Source: Trueperella sp. (GTDB lineage: Bacteria; Actinomycetota; Actinomycetes; Actinomycetales; Actinomycetaceae). Taken from it: a DNA stretch of 17,385 bases. A model generated the notes under the pieces. That model was not told where the DNA came from. It did not search any database and was given only the letters and a program-made list of their open reading frames with translations. The DNA lies in contig JAAYGH010000325.1 of NCBI GenBank assembly GCA_012727825.1, positions 1 to 17,385 on the forward strand, read 5' to 3'. Every line of letters starts with the position of its first letter. The stretch's first letter is position 1. Shown here in pieces: positions 1 to 8,157 of this stretch. The translations under genes were made by a program, and so were the position numbers.

Positions 1-1313
1 CCCTGAACCACCCAGCGGTTGGTTTCGTAAGACAGAGCTAGAGTCGCAACCGCCACGAGGTAGGCGAGGAATGCCGCCCACGCCGCGAGGATCACCACTG
101 AACTGGCAATCATCGGCCTCCCCACACCTCGATAGGTTTGCTGGTGCCCAAATATCGGCAAGCGTCCGACGATCGTCATCGCTGCACCGACGACGATAAG
201 CAAAACGCCCGATGCGAGAAAGATAATCATTGCGTCACCCGAGCCAAACCAACGCGGCGTGTCCACTGTTTGCGCCACGTAGTCCTGACGGGGCTGGGCG
301 CCTGCCACTTCAGGGCTCATCTGAATTGAACTTGGCAGACCGTTAATGAAGTCGGCAATATCTTGATACGGGGTCTGCTGAAGTTCGCCGTCAATGCGCA
401 ACCCGTGGTCGGCGTTGTCGTAATAGCGCACGAGGAGGTCAGTGTTTCCCACCTCGGCGAGATCGGCGGCCAACATGATCGGCCCTTGAACGATCGGCAT
501 CGATAAATCGTTCGTGCCATACACCATGAGCACGGGCGCGGTGATCTGCTGGTGATAGGGACTCGGATCAAAATTCGCGTATTGAAAATTGCCATCCGCA
601 ATCGCTCCCGAAATCAAGCGCGGAATCGCGTTATACACCTGCTCGGGTGCACCGAGCTCCCGCAAATATGCGTCAGCAGCCAGTGCACCTTGCTCGCGAA
701 TCGGCATCACCGGATCAGACACGAGAACTACAAAGGCCGAGCGCTGATCTCGCACAACTGATATCGGTGCGATGAGCGCGCCTTCGGATTCGGCGTAGTA
801 CCCCACGTCGCGCTGATAGACCGACGGCTGTTCACGTAACCAGTCCGCCACGGCGTGATATCCCACGGCAAGCTCTTCATAGTTGCGTGAGAATGTCGTG
901 TAATCATCCACCAACTTGTCCGGAACGGCCGTCACGATTCCTGCAGACGCCAGCCACTGCGCCTCCTGCGTGAATGCCAGATGAGTGGCCGTCCCCGTTC
1001 CGTGGAGGAACACGACGCCGGGGCCCTGCCCATCCACCCCTACAGGTTCCCGCAACGTCACTTTAAGGGTCTCGCCGTTCGGGCCGGCGACCTCATGGAC
1101 CGACTCCTGGACCTCAAACGTGGCCACATCCGCAGTGGGAACTGCCGACGTGATCTCGGTCGACGTCGTCGTTGGAATAATGAGGTTCGTCATTGGCTGC
1201 GGATTCCAGCCGGGACCTGCCCACACGCCCCATGCGCCAAGGATCAGGACGGCAACCAACCAAGTGACCACCTGCGGCACACGCCGCTGCGATGTCTCCT
1301 TAGCTTCGCTCAA
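1..1313 (-). CDS. Membrane-anchored alpha/beta hydrolase (partial, 3' end outside window)
   Basis: The open frame runs from era to the left edge, about 437 codons. It begins with a charged stretch and one hydrophobic segment (residues about 15-33, signal peptide or anchor), then a Ser/Thr-rich linker. An alpha/beta-hydrolase domain follows: oxyanion-type HGTGT (104-108), nucleophile elbow AESEG (Ser176), GTND (Asp269) and DNADHG (His303), which together form a plausible Ser-Asp-His triad. Two hydrophobic helices follow (about 358-380 and 400-425), so the catalytic domain is probably outside the membrane. No ATG suits the start. TTG at 1313 overlaps the era stop (TTGA) and fits coupled translation; GTG at 1280 with AAGGAG 13 bases upstream is the alternative. 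The dienelactone-hydrolase-like fold is clear, but the substrate is unknown. It is last in the hrcA-era operon as far as the window shows. Confidence 0.85.
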   Translation of the reverse strand, partial: MSEAKETSQRRVPQVVTWLVAVLILGAWGVWAGPGWNPQPMTNLIIPTTTSTEITSAVPTADVATFEVQESVHEVAGPNGETLKVTLREPVGVDGQGPGVVFLHGTGTATHLAFTQEAQWLASAGIVTAVPDKLVDDYTTFSRNYEELAVGYHAVADWLREQPSVYQRDVGYYAESEGALIAPISVVRDQRSAFVVLVSDPVMPIREQGALAADAYLRELGAPEQVYNAIPRLISGAIADGNFQYANFDPSPYHQQITAPVLMVYGTNDLSMPIVQGPIMLAADLAEVGNTDLLVRYYDNADHGLRIDGELQQTPYQDIADFINGLPSSIQMSPEVAGAQPRQDYVAQTVDTPRWFGSGDAMIIFLASGVLLIVVGAAMTIVGRLPIFGHQQTYRGVGRPMIASSVVILAAWAAFLAYLVAVATLALSYETNRWVVQ

Positions 1314-2230
1314 AATCCAAGTCGCCCCAACATTTTCGGATCGCGCTGCCACTCTTTTGCTACCTTGACATGCAGGTCAAGGTAAACGGGTTGCCCGATC
1401 AACCGCTCAATGCTCTCCCGGGCCTGTGTGCCAACACGCTTCATGCGCTTTCCACCCTTTCCGATCACAATGCCCTTCTGCGATGGGCGCTCCACGAACA
1501 GGTGTGCGTTGATCGCCCTGACAGGCTTCCGGTCGTCACCCTCCGGTCGGGGCCGATCCATCATTTCTTCGACGACGACGGCGATCGAGTGCGGCAATTC
1601 CTCGCGCACGCCCACAAGGGCAGCTTCGCGAATGAGTTCTGCGATGAGCTCCTCTTCAGTCTCGTCAGTAATCGTGTCTTTCGGGTACAGCGGTGGGCTT
1701 TGTGGCATGCGCTCGATAAGCAGATCAACGAGAAGAGAGACCTGGTCCCCTGCCACGGCGGACACGGGAACGATCTCCGCAAACTCATGCATCTGGGAAA
1801 CTTCGATGATCCGTTCACCGACCTCGTCGCGCGTGACCTTGTCCGTCTTCGTCAAAACAGCAACGATCGGCACGCCGGTCTTCTTCGCAGTTTCAAGGAT
1901 ATAGCGGTCGCCAGGCCCCGCGCTCTCGTCGGCAGGCATACACAGAACCACGGAGTCCACGTCCGAGAGTGCTTCGCCCACCATGTCGTTGAGCCGCTCG
2001 CCAAGGAGTGTGCGTGGACGATGCATGCCGGGAGTATCAACGAGAATCAACTGACCGTCGTCGCGATGGACAATGCCACGGATCGCGCGGCGAGTGGTTT
2101 CTGGTTGATCGGCCGTGATCGCAATCTTCGTGCCCACCATGGCATTGACCAACGTGGACTTGCCAGCATTCGGGCGGCCGACCACGGATACGAAGCCCGC
2201 GCGAAAGCCGTCCGGAAAATCATTTATCAT
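1310..2230 (-). CDS. era: GTPase Era
   Basis: Era is an essential GTPase that binds the 3' end of 16S rRNA and assists 30S maturation. The 306-residue length is normal. GTPase motifs are visible: G1 GRPNAGKST (18-26), G2 region around ETTRR (44-48), G3 DTPG (65-68), G4 TKTD (127-130) and a G5-like SAVAG. A C-terminal KH domain has its GKGG loop at 257-260 and ends in the family-typical MLGRLGF. G4 is TKTD rather than NKxD, a substitution that keeps the guanine-specifying Lys and Asp. ATG at 2230 is preceded by AGAGGA about 9 bases upstream, inside the end of the CBS-protein gene, which it overlaps by 11 bases. Its place next to ybeY fits joint work on rRNA processing. Confidence 0.97.
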   Translation of the reverse strand: MINDFPDGFRAGFVSVVGRPNAGKSTLVNAMVGTKIAITADQPETTRRAIRGIVHRDDGQLILVDTPGMHRPRTLLGERLNDMVGEALSDVDSVVLCMPADESAGPGDRYILETAKKTGVPIVAVLTKTDKVTRDEVGERIIEVSQMHEFAEIVPVSAVAGDQVSLLVDLLIERMPQSPPLYPKDTITDETEEELIAELIREAALVGVREELPHSIAVVVEEMMDRPRPEGDDRKPVRAINAHLFVERPSQKGIVIGKGGKRMKRVGTQARESIERLIGQPVYLDLHVKVAKEWQRDPKMLGRLGF

Positions 2231-3488
2231 TGTGGGCTTCCTCTACCTTTGGGGCTTGGTGCACGATCACAGTTGATAGGCGCTTCTTACGACCTTCGAA
2301 CCGGTCAGCTTTGAGTGAGAGACCAGCGGCTTCAGTTTCCGATCCGCGGAGCGGGAGCTGGCCCAAACCTTTGGTTAGGAGTCCGCCGATCGTGTCGACG
2401 TCGTCGTCGTCAAAATCAATATCAAACAGTTCGACGATGTCATCAATCGGCATGCGAGCAGGTACGCGATAGACGCCGTCGGATATCTCCTCAATTTCAG
2501 GCTGCGCGTGATCGTGTTCGTCGACCATCTCGCCGACGATCTCCTCAACGATGTCCTCGATCGTGACCATTCCGGCAATGCCGCCGTACTCATCGACGGC
2601 GAACGCGATGTGGTTCTGGCTGATCTGCATAAATTCAAGCGTCTCATCAGCGAGCATGAATTCGGGGACGAACTGGGCCTCGCGCATGACGTCGGAGGCT
2701 ACGAGGCCGTCAGTATCGGTACGGCGGTGCGTGCGGCGAATGACGTCCTTCATGTAGAGCACACCCTTGAGATCATCCGAGTTTTCACCGATCACCGGGA
2801 TCCGGGAAAAGCCTGATCGCGTAAACAGGGAGATCGCTTTTTCCAGATGCTGGTCGGCGTCGATTGTCACCATGTCGGTGCGCGGGATCATCACCTCGCG
2901 AATGATGGTGTCAGACAGTTCGAAAATGTTTTGCAGCATGGAGCGCTCATCGTCTTCGAGAACCTCAGACTCCGACACGCGTTCAACCATCACTTGTAAT
3001 TCCTGTGCGTTGCGCGACTCGCGCTCTTCGTCGTCGGGCTCGCGGCGGGTCACAAAAATAGACACGATACGTGTGAGCGGCCAGACAAACCAGGCCGTCA
3101 TGTTGAGAACCTTCACCGAGTGATTTCGGCCCAGATCGGCCGGCAGCACGATGGCGATGAGGATAAAGAGCACCGTGGCCGCCACGAGCGTGATGAGCCA
3201 AACACTCCACAGAGTGTGCACAAAGTCAGCCACAAACGAGCTCACGCCAAGCGCGACGATCATGACGAAGAAGTTCCGTAGCGCTGAGACTGATGCCACC
3301 GCCGCCGGCCGGCGATCATAAATTTTATCGAGCCTGCGCTCGCCATCGTCCTCTTCCACAATCTGCTTGATACGCAAACGGGATACTGAATTCAACGCCT
3401 CCAAAATAACGCCGGCTAGTACGGCGAGCAGGAGTGCAATCGCGGTGACAATTCCGATGAGGACCGAAGAAACCTCTGATTCAATCAT
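2220..3488 (-). CDS. CNNM/CorC-HlyC family membrane protein with CBS pair
   Basis: This 422-residue protein has the order DUF21/CNNM membrane domain (about 1-150, several hydrophobic helices), a CBS pair (about 195-325; segments such as MIPRTDMVTID and AVDEYGGIAGMVTIEDIVEE are typical) and a C-terminal CorC/HlyC domain (about 345-410). The family is linked to Mg/Co efflux and is often labelled hemolysin; transport is inferred from the family. The start ATG at 3488 overlaps the ybeY stop by 4 bases (ATGA), with only a weak upstream purine stretch, so translation is probably coupled to ybeY. The usual actinobacterial order ybeY-CNNM-era is kept. Confidence 0.93.
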   Translation of the reverse strand: MIESEVSSVLIGIVTAIALLLAVLAGVILEALNSVSRLRIKQIVEEDDGERRLDKIYDRRPAAVASVSALRNFFVMIVALGVSSFVADFVHTLWSVWLITLVAATVLFILIAIVLPADLGRNHSVKVLNMTAWFVWPLTRIVSIFVTRREPDDEERESRNAQELQVMVERVSESEVLEDDERSMLQNIFELSDTIIREVMIPRTDMVTIDADQHLEKAISLFTRSGFSRIPVIGENSDDLKGVLYMKDVIRRTHRRTDTDGLVASDVMREAQFVPEFMLADETLEFMQISQNHIAFAVDEYGGIAGMVTIEDIVEEIVGEMVDEHDHAQPEIEEISDGVYRVPARMPIDDIVELFDIDFDDDDVDTIGGLLTKGLGQLPLRGSETEAAGLSLKADRFEGRKKRLSTVIVHQAPKVEEAHNDK

Positions 3489-3997
3489 TCATTACCCATC
3501 ACTGGTGCGACGTCGTCGATGTCGCCTGAGCCGGAGTCATGAGGCTTACGCGCAAGGAACGTCAGGAGGAGACGCCTCTGGAGTTCGAACATCTTCGCCT
3601 TTTCGCCTTCGTCCGCGTGATCATATCCAAGCAAGTGCAAAATTCCGTGCGTGACGAGGAGGAGGATCTCTTCCATTGTCGCGTGACCAGACTCGAGAGC
3701 CTGGCGGGCTGCCACGCTCGGGCACACGACGATGTCGCCGAGCATGCCGGGCTTAGGTTCCACACCGACAGGGGCGGAACGCAACTCGTCCATGGGGAAG
3801 GAGAGCACGTCGGTTGGGCCCGGCAAGTCCATCCATTCCTTGTGCAACTCTTCCATGTGCGCTTCGTCGACCAACAGGATCGACAGGTCTGCCTGCGGGT
3901 GCACGCGCATCTCGTCGAGCACGTAGGTCGCGAGCTCCAACAGCTCCGTGGCTCCGATCGGTGGCTCGAAACCAGACTCGTCATTCACGTCAATCAT
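3485..3997 (-). CDS. ybeY: Endoribonuclease / rRNA maturation factor YbeY
   Basis: YbeY is a zinc-dependent RNase involved in 16S rRNA 3'-end maturation and ribosome quality control. The 170-residue frame carries the metal-binding signature HGILHLLGYDH, with His117, His121 and His127 (H-x3-H-x5-H). The segments PTDVLSFPMDE and LGDIVVCP are also family-typical. The start ATG at 3997 has AGGGG about 7 bases upstream, overlapping the phoH stop; the gap to phoH is only 9 bases. The last 4 bases overlap the next gene. phoH-ybeY adjacency is a strongly conserved bacterial arrangement. Confidence 0.96.
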   Translation of the reverse strand: MIDVNDESGFEPPIGATELLELATYVLDEMRVHPQADLSILLVDEAHMEELHKEWMDLPGPTDVLSFPMDELRSAPVGVEPKPGMLGDIVVCPSVAARQALESGHATMEEILLLVTHGILHLLGYDHADEGEKAKMFELQRRLLLTFLARKPHDSGSGDIDDVAPVMGNE

Positions 3998-4006
3998 TGG
4001 GATCCC

Positions 4007-4969
4007 CTACTCTGCGTCGTACCGTGCGTAGGCGTCGACGATGTCGGCAACGAGGCGGTGGCGAACAACATCTGCCGAACCGAGCTCGACGAATTTGATG
4101 CCGTCAACATCGCGCAAAATCCGGCGCACGAGTCCGAGGCCGGAGGTTTGGTTCTTGGGCAAATCCACCTGGGTCAGATCGCCCGTGACGATCATTTTCG
4201 ATTTGAAACCAAGGCGAGTCAAGAACATCTTCATCTGCTCGGGCGTGGTGTTTTGAGCTTCGTCCAAAATGACGAACGCATCATTGATCGTGCGTCCGCG
4301 CATGTACGCCAGTGGTGCGACCTCGATCGTTCCAGCCGCGAGCAGCTTGAGGATCGCTTCCGAGTCGATCATGTCGTAAAGTGCGTCGTACAGCGGGCGC
4401 ATGTAAGGGTCGATCTTGTCGTGCAATGAACCTGGCAGGTAACCAAGTGATTCTCCGGCTTCCACCACCGGACGCGTGAGGACGATGCGCGACACTTCCT
4501 TCTTTTGCAATGCGACCACGGCCTTTGCCATCGCGAGGTACGTCTTACCCGTGCCGGCTGGACCGATTCCGAACACAATCGTGTTCTCGTCAATCGCGTC
4601 GACATACGCCTTCTGCCCGAGTGTTTTCGGGCGAATAGTCTTGCCCCGATTCGACAGGATGTCGGTGTTCAGAAGGTCAGTCGGCTTGGCCAGACCCGAT
4701 CGCAAAATGGCGATCGCACGTTCTACAGCATCCACAGTCAGGTGTTCGCCCGTGTCGGTCACAGAGATCAATTCACTCATGAGCTCAGCTGCCAGCTCGA
4801 CGTCGGCTTGTGGACCAGACAGAGAAATATCCTGCCCTAACACGTTGATGTCAACGGGTTCGAGGCCCTTTTCAAGTGCGCGCAAGACTTCGTCGCGGTG
4901 ACCGAGGATGTGAATCATCGGAATTCGATCCGGGACGGTCACGGTTTTCTTAAGTTCCATCACTGCCAT
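4007..4969 (-). CDS. phoH: PhoH-like ATPase
   Basis: The 320-residue P-loop ATPase of the PhoH/YbeZ family has Walker A GPAGTGKT (136-143) and a Walker B region FVILDEAQN, followed by the conserved TTPEQMKMFLTRLG. The N-terminal 100 residues resemble the KH-like/PhoH-associated region that precedes the ATPase in actinobacterial PhoH. The function is thought to be RNA-related, in partnership with YbeY, which is the next gene. ATG at 4969 is used here; a second in-frame ATG lies at 4960 (MAVM), and neither has a strong ribosome-binding site. Only 21 bases separate it from dnaJ, leaving no room for rsmE, which usually sits here in actinomycetes. Confidence 0.95.
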   Translation of the reverse strand: MAVMELKKTVTVPDRIPMIHILGHRDEVLRALEKGLEPVDINVLGQDISLSGPQADVELAAELMSELISVTDTGEHLTVDAVERAIAILRSGLAKPTDLLNTDILSNRGKTIRPKTLGQKAYVDAIDENTIVFGIGPAGTGKTYLAMAKAVVALQKKEVSRIVLTRPVVEAGESLGYLPGSLHDKIDPYMRPLYDALYDMIDSEAILKLLAAGTIEVAPLAYMRGRTINDAFVILDEAQNTTPEQMKMFLTRLGFKSKMIVTGDLTQVDLPKNQTSGLGLVRRILRDVDGIKFVELGSADVVRHRLVADIVDAYARYDAE

Positions 4970-4990
4970 TCTAGCTGAGCTTCGCTCTCA

Positions 4991-6103
4991 TCATCGGCCG
5001 GTGAAACGTTCCTTGATGCGGGAAAAGACTGACGACGACGTCTGCACCAGCGAGCCGACATCTTCGCCACGTACATTGGCAAATTCTACGAGAAGCTCAC
5101 GCTGACGAGCATCAAGTTTGGTCGGCGTCGTCACTTGCACATTAACCTTGAGGTCACCGCGCCCCTTGCGGTGAAGCCTACCGACGCCGAGTCCCTCGAG
5201 GCGCTCGATGTGCCCGACCTGCGTACCCGGCTCGAGCTCGATGGACTGCACGCCGTCAAACGTCTCGATATCGATCGTCGTTCCGAGCGCCGCTGAGGTC
5301 ATGGGGACCTGGAGTGTGCACAGCAGGTCGTCGCCCTCGCGGCTAAAGACGGGATCTGGTGCGACGTGGACCTCAACGAAGAGGTCGCCCGGAGTACCGC
5401 CGGCTATTCCGGCGTCGCCCCTACCGCCCATTCGAATTCGCATACCGCTCTCTACACCGGCCGGGACATTCAGATTGACCGACTGGGAGGCGCGAATACG
5501 GCCCTCGCCCGAGCACTCGCCACACGGAGTGACGATAACCGTGCCATAACCCTGGCACTGGCCGCACGTGGTTTGCGCCATGACCTGGCCAAAAACTGAC
5601 TGAGTCAGGCGCTGGGTGGATCCAGAGCCATCGCAATTCGTGCACGGTATTGGCTCGGTGCCCGGTTCGGTCATGTGTCCGAAACAATGTGGGCACTCGA
5701 TCACCGCGTCATGTTTGAGTTCCTTATCCGCCCCAAACACAACCTCCTCGAGCGACAGGTCGAGGCGGACCAGTGAATCTTGGCCACGGCGCGTGCGCGA
5801 TGCCGGGCCCCGGCGCGTGTTTCCACCACCGAAGAAGGTATCGAAAATGTCTTGGAATCCACCAAAACCCGCGCCAGCAAAGCCGTTTCCGGATAGCGCA
5901 TCTTCGCCGCCAAGGTCGTACAGCTGGCGCTTCTCATCATTCGAGAGCACTTCGTACGCCTTGTTCACTTCTTTGAACTCTTCAGGCGAGCCTCCGCCCA
6001 CCTCATCCGGGTGAAGTTCGCGTGCTTTCTTGCGGTACGCCTTTTTGATCTCCGCCTGGGTCGCATTGCGCCCCACGCCAAGAATGTCATAGTAATCAGC
6101 CAC
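4991..6103 (-). CDS. dnaJ: Chaperone DnaJ (type 2, class I)
   Basis: This Hsp40 co-chaperone stimulates DnaK ATPase. It has a J domain with HPD at 31-33, a Gly/Phe-rich linker (about 65-100), and a zinc-finger region with four Cys pairs (137/140, 154/157, 180/183, 194/197). The C-terminal substrate-binding domains follow, with [11 protein letters not shown] near the end. The 370-residue length is normal. The first zinc motif reads CPHCFGHM instead of CxxCxGxG, losing the second Gly, while all eight Cys remain. The start is GTG at 6103 with AAAGGA about 5 bases upstream, 12 bases after the hrcA stop. Location after hrcA marks it as the actinobacterial dnaJ2, not the dnaK-operon copy. Confidence 0.97.
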   Translation of the reverse strand: MADYYDILGVGRNATQAEIKKAYRKKARELHPDEVGGGSPEEFKEVNKAYEVLSNDEKRQLYDLGGEDALSGNGFAGAGFGGFQDIFDTFFGGGNTRRGPASRTRRGQDSLVRLDLSLEEVVFGADKELKHDAVIECPHCFGHMTEPGTEPIPCTNCDGSGSTQRLTQSVFGQVMAQTTCGQCQGYGTVIVTPCGECSGEGRIRASQSVNLNVPAGVESGMRIRMGGRGDAGIAGGTPGDLFVEVHVAPDPVFSREGDDLLCTLQVPMTSAALGTTIDIETFDGVQSIELEPGTQVGHIERLEGLGVGRLHRKGRGDLKVNVQVTTPTKLDARQRELLVEFANVRGEDVGSLVQTSSSVFSRIKERFTGR

Positions 6104-6115
6104 GTATGTCCTTTA

Positions 6116-7132
6116 TCAGTTTGCTGAAAGAATGTCGGATAGGTATTTTGCAACGGCATAAACGGATGACATCGTGGAGGGATAATCCATTCGCGTCGGT
6201 CCAATAATGCCAAGTCGCGCAACAGTTTGCTGGCCCACGCCCACATAGTTGGTAGACACCACAGAGGTTTCGCTGAAAGCATCACTCACGTTTTCGGAAC
6301 CGATGCCCACATGCAGGCCGTCCTCCTTGTTGGCGAGCATGCGAAGCAAAACCACCTGTTCCTCAATGGCGTCAAGGACGGGGTAGATCGTGCGTTCAAA
6401 TTCGATGTCATAACGGGTCAGATTGGCCGTTCCAGCGAAGACGACGCGCTCCTCTGCCTCGTTGCGCAGCGTGTCTTCGAGCGCGCGTCCGATGGTCAAT
6501 GCCGCCGCGCGAAGCTCCTCGGGTAGGCGAGCATCAACGCGGTCGAGTGCGGCTGGCAGGTCAGCCAGCTGATGGTCGGCAATCTCCTCATTGAACGTGG
6601 CACGCAAGGTCAATAATTCCTCATCGGAAAGTTCAGATTCGGTGGTCACGATGCGTTGCTCCACACGGCCGGCGTCGGTAATGATCACAACGAGCGCCCG
6701 GGTATCGCTCATTGGCACGAGCTCGACGTGGCGCAGTGCCGTGCGGCGCAGCGAAGGGTACTGGACCATTGCAACTTGGTTCGTAATCGAGGCGAGTAGC
6801 CGGACGGACCGTGCGATGACGTCGTCAAGATCTACCGCCTCGGACAGCATCTTCTCGATAGCCGCACGTTCTCCACGTGATAAGGGTTTGAGTTCGGAGA
6901 TCTGGTCGACGAACTGGCGGTACCCGGCGTCGGTAGGAACACGGCCCGCAGACGTATGCGGCTGGGCGATCAGGCCACGTTCCTCAAGGGCAGCCATGTC
7001 ATTTCGCACGGTCGCAGGGGAGACGCCAAGGTGATGGAATTCGACCACGGCACGCGAACCAACGGGCTCGCCAGTCTTGACGTAGTCCTGCACAATTGCG
7101 TTGAGAACCAACGCGCGTCGATCAACAGCCAC
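6116..7132 (-). CDS. hrcA: Heat-inducible transcription repressor HrcA
   Basis: HrcA binds CIRCE operators and represses chaperone genes; it depends on GroEL for activity in known systems. The N-terminal winged-helix region is clear (GVSPATVRNDMAALEERGLI, then the family-typical HTSAGRVPTDAGYR). The C-terminal part ends in a GPTRMDYP segment typical of HrcA. Length is about 338 residues. I choose GTG at 7132 because GGGAGG (7140-7145) lies 7 bases upstream; the GTG two codons earlier, at 7138, would sit directly against that site. The gene lies just downstream of a CIRCE element and is the first gene of the operon, so it is very probably autoregulated. Confidence 0.96.
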   Translation of the reverse strand: MAVDRRALVLNAIVQDYVKTGEPVGSRAVVEFHHLGVSPATVRNDMAALEERGLIAQPHTSAGRVPTDAGYRQFVDQISELKPLSRGERAAIEKMLSEAVDLDDVIARSVRLLASITNQVAMVQYPSLRRTALRHVELVPMSDTRALVVIITDAGRVEQRIVTTESELSDEELLTLRATFNEEIADHQLADLPAALDRVDARLPEELRAAALTIGRALEDTLRNEAEERVVFAGTANLTRYDIEFERTIYPVLDAIEEQVVLLRMLANKEDGLHVGIGSENVSDAFSETSVVSTNYVGVGQQTVARLGIIGPTRMDYPSTMSSVYAVAKYLSDILSAN

Positions 7133-7165
7133 GAGCACCCCTCCCTGCGATAGCGCTTACAAAAA

Positions 7166-7192
7166 ATAGCACTCTCCACTCCGAAGTGCTAA
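7166..7192. promoter_or_regulatory. CIRCE operator
   Basis: The arms ATAGCACTC (7166-7174) and AAGTGCTAA (7184-7192) are separated by exactly 9 bases. The consensus is TTAGCACTC-N9-GAGTGCTAA, so there is one mismatch per arm. It lies 34 bases before the chosen hrcA start, where HrcA would block transcription of hrcA-dnaJ and the genes behind it. Confidence 0.95.
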
Positions 7193-7197
7193 TTCTA
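7192..7197 (-). promoter_or_regulatory. Probable -10 element of hrcA operon promoter
   Basis: Read on the minus strand this is TAGAAT, 5 of 6 matches to TATAAT. It abuts the CIRCE element, so the transcription start would fall inside the operator, as is usual for HrcA-controlled promoters. A -35 box is poor (CTGGAT at 17-base spacing). Confidence 0.55.
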
Positions 7198-7234
7198 CGC
7201 CGTGTCTATTAAATATCCAGTTACCCAAGTTGGC

Positions 7235-7240
7235 TACGCT
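7235..7240 (+). promoter_or_regulatory. Probable -10 element for a leaderless transcript (DUF3097 gene)
   Basis: TACGCT fits the actinobacterial TANNNT pattern and is followed by exactly 7 bases and then ATG (7248). This spacing would place the transcription start on or next to the A of ATG. No ribosome-binding site precedes the ATG, which agrees with a leaderless mRNA. Confidence 0.5.
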
Positions 7241-7247
7241 AATAGCT

Positions 7248-8111
7248 ATGCCCACATTTCACACTGATGATTTTTCGATGGATCGATACGGCCACGACGT
7301 GCTGGCTGGCACGCCACGCGCGCCGAAAAGCCGCGAACTTCCGGCTGAAGTCGGCATAGTTCTCGAAGAACCCGCCTCGGGTTTCGTTGGCGAAGTCATG
7401 GCCGTGCGAAAGATCGCCGGCCAGTGGCAGATGGAACTCGAGGATGGCGACTTCAAGCGCCGAGCTTTCCCATTGGGACCAGGCTTTTGGCTTGACGGCC
7501 AGCCGGTTCACCTCCTTCCCCCGGCGGTCAAGCACGAGCAACTAGGCCGCAAAATCACTGCCTCTGGCTCCTTCCACGTCGACCACGAGGCTCGAGTGGC
7601 GAAAGCATCGCGAATTTGGGTGGAGGGCAAACACGACGCCGAACTCATCTCGAAAATCTGGGGATCCGACCTCGCCTATGAGGGCATCATGATCGAGGAA
7701 CTCTTTGGTGCTGACAAGCTAGAGGAGATTCTCACAGTGTTTGGGCCGACCAATAAGCGCCGGGCTGGAGTCATGCTGGATCACCTCGTCGACGGCTCTA
7801 AAGAGTCCCGCCTTGCGGCGAAGGTACGCGCGATGCCAGGTGTGCTAGTTCTTGGCCATCCCTATGTGGATATTTGGCAGGCGGTGAAGCCGGCCGTCAT
7901 CGGCCTTGACGAGTGGCCGAGGGTGCCACGTGGTGAGGACATTAAGGTCGGAACACTCGCCCGCATCGGTTGGCCGCACGCTACTCAGGAGGATGTGGGA
8001 CTTGGCTGGAAACGGATTTTAGACTCAGTGCGCGATTATCGCGATCTCGAACCCACGTTCTTGGGGCGTATGGAAGAGCTGATCGATTTCGTGACCGAGC
8101 CCGGCGATTGA
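7248..8111 (+). CDS. DUF3097 family protein
   Basis: The 287-residue protein matches the actinobacterial DUF3097 family in overall sequence: an N-terminal segment with DRYGHDVLAG, a small beta-rich region (about 35-90), and the core RIWVEGKHDAELISKIWGSD. Later segments are GVMLDHLVDGSKES, LGHPYVDIWQAVKP and a C-terminal LEPTFLGRMEELIDFV. The VEGKHDAELI and LDHLVDGSKE pair resembles the Glu and Asp positions of a Toprim-type nucleic-acid fold; that is inference. Biochemical function is unknown. ATG at 7248 is preferred over TTG at 7230 because of the -10 element 7 bases upstream and the lack of a ribosome-binding site. It is divergent from hrcA and convergent with the next gene. Confidence 0.9.
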   Translation: MPTFHTDDFSMDRYGHDVLAGTPRAPKSRELPAEVGIVLEEPASGFVGEVMAVRKIAGQWQMELEDGDFKRRAFPLGPGFWLDGQPVHLLPPAVKHEQLGRKITASGSFHVDHEARVAKASRIWVEGKHDAELISKIWGSDLAYEGIMIEELFGADKLEEILTVFGPTNKRRAGVMLDHLVDGSKESRLAAKVRAMPGVLVLGHPYVDIWQAVKPAVIGLDEWPRVPRGEDIKVGTLARIGWPHATQEDVGLGWKRILDSVRDYRDLEPTFLGRMEELIDFVTEPGD

Positions 8112-8120
8112 TATCGGGCG

Positions 8121-8145
8121 TCACGACAGCGGCCGGGTGTCGCGA
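8121..8145. terminator. Possible bidirectional terminator between convergent genes
   Basis: TCaCGACA (8121-8128) can pair with TGTCGcGA (8138-8145) with one A:C mismatch and a 9-base GC-rich loop. It lies in the 46-base gap between two convergent genes. There is no T-run, and the stem is short. Confidence 0.3.
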
Positions 8146-8157
8146 TGAATCTGCGCG

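Noticed and set aside
1310..2230. Era with TKTD instead of NKxD as a possible loss of nucleotide specificity
   Set aside because: Thr at the first position is a tolerated variation in P-loop GTPases; the essential Lys and Asp are present.
1370..2314. 314-residue plus-strand frame opposite era
   Set aside because: It is the antisense shadow of era and the end of the CBS-protein gene; era has full family motifs on the minus strand.
3539..4429. 296-residue plus-strand frame opposite ybeY and phoH
   Set aside because: It is antisense to two clearly recognised genes, rich in His/Arg/Val as such shadows are, and has no ribosome-binding site or family.
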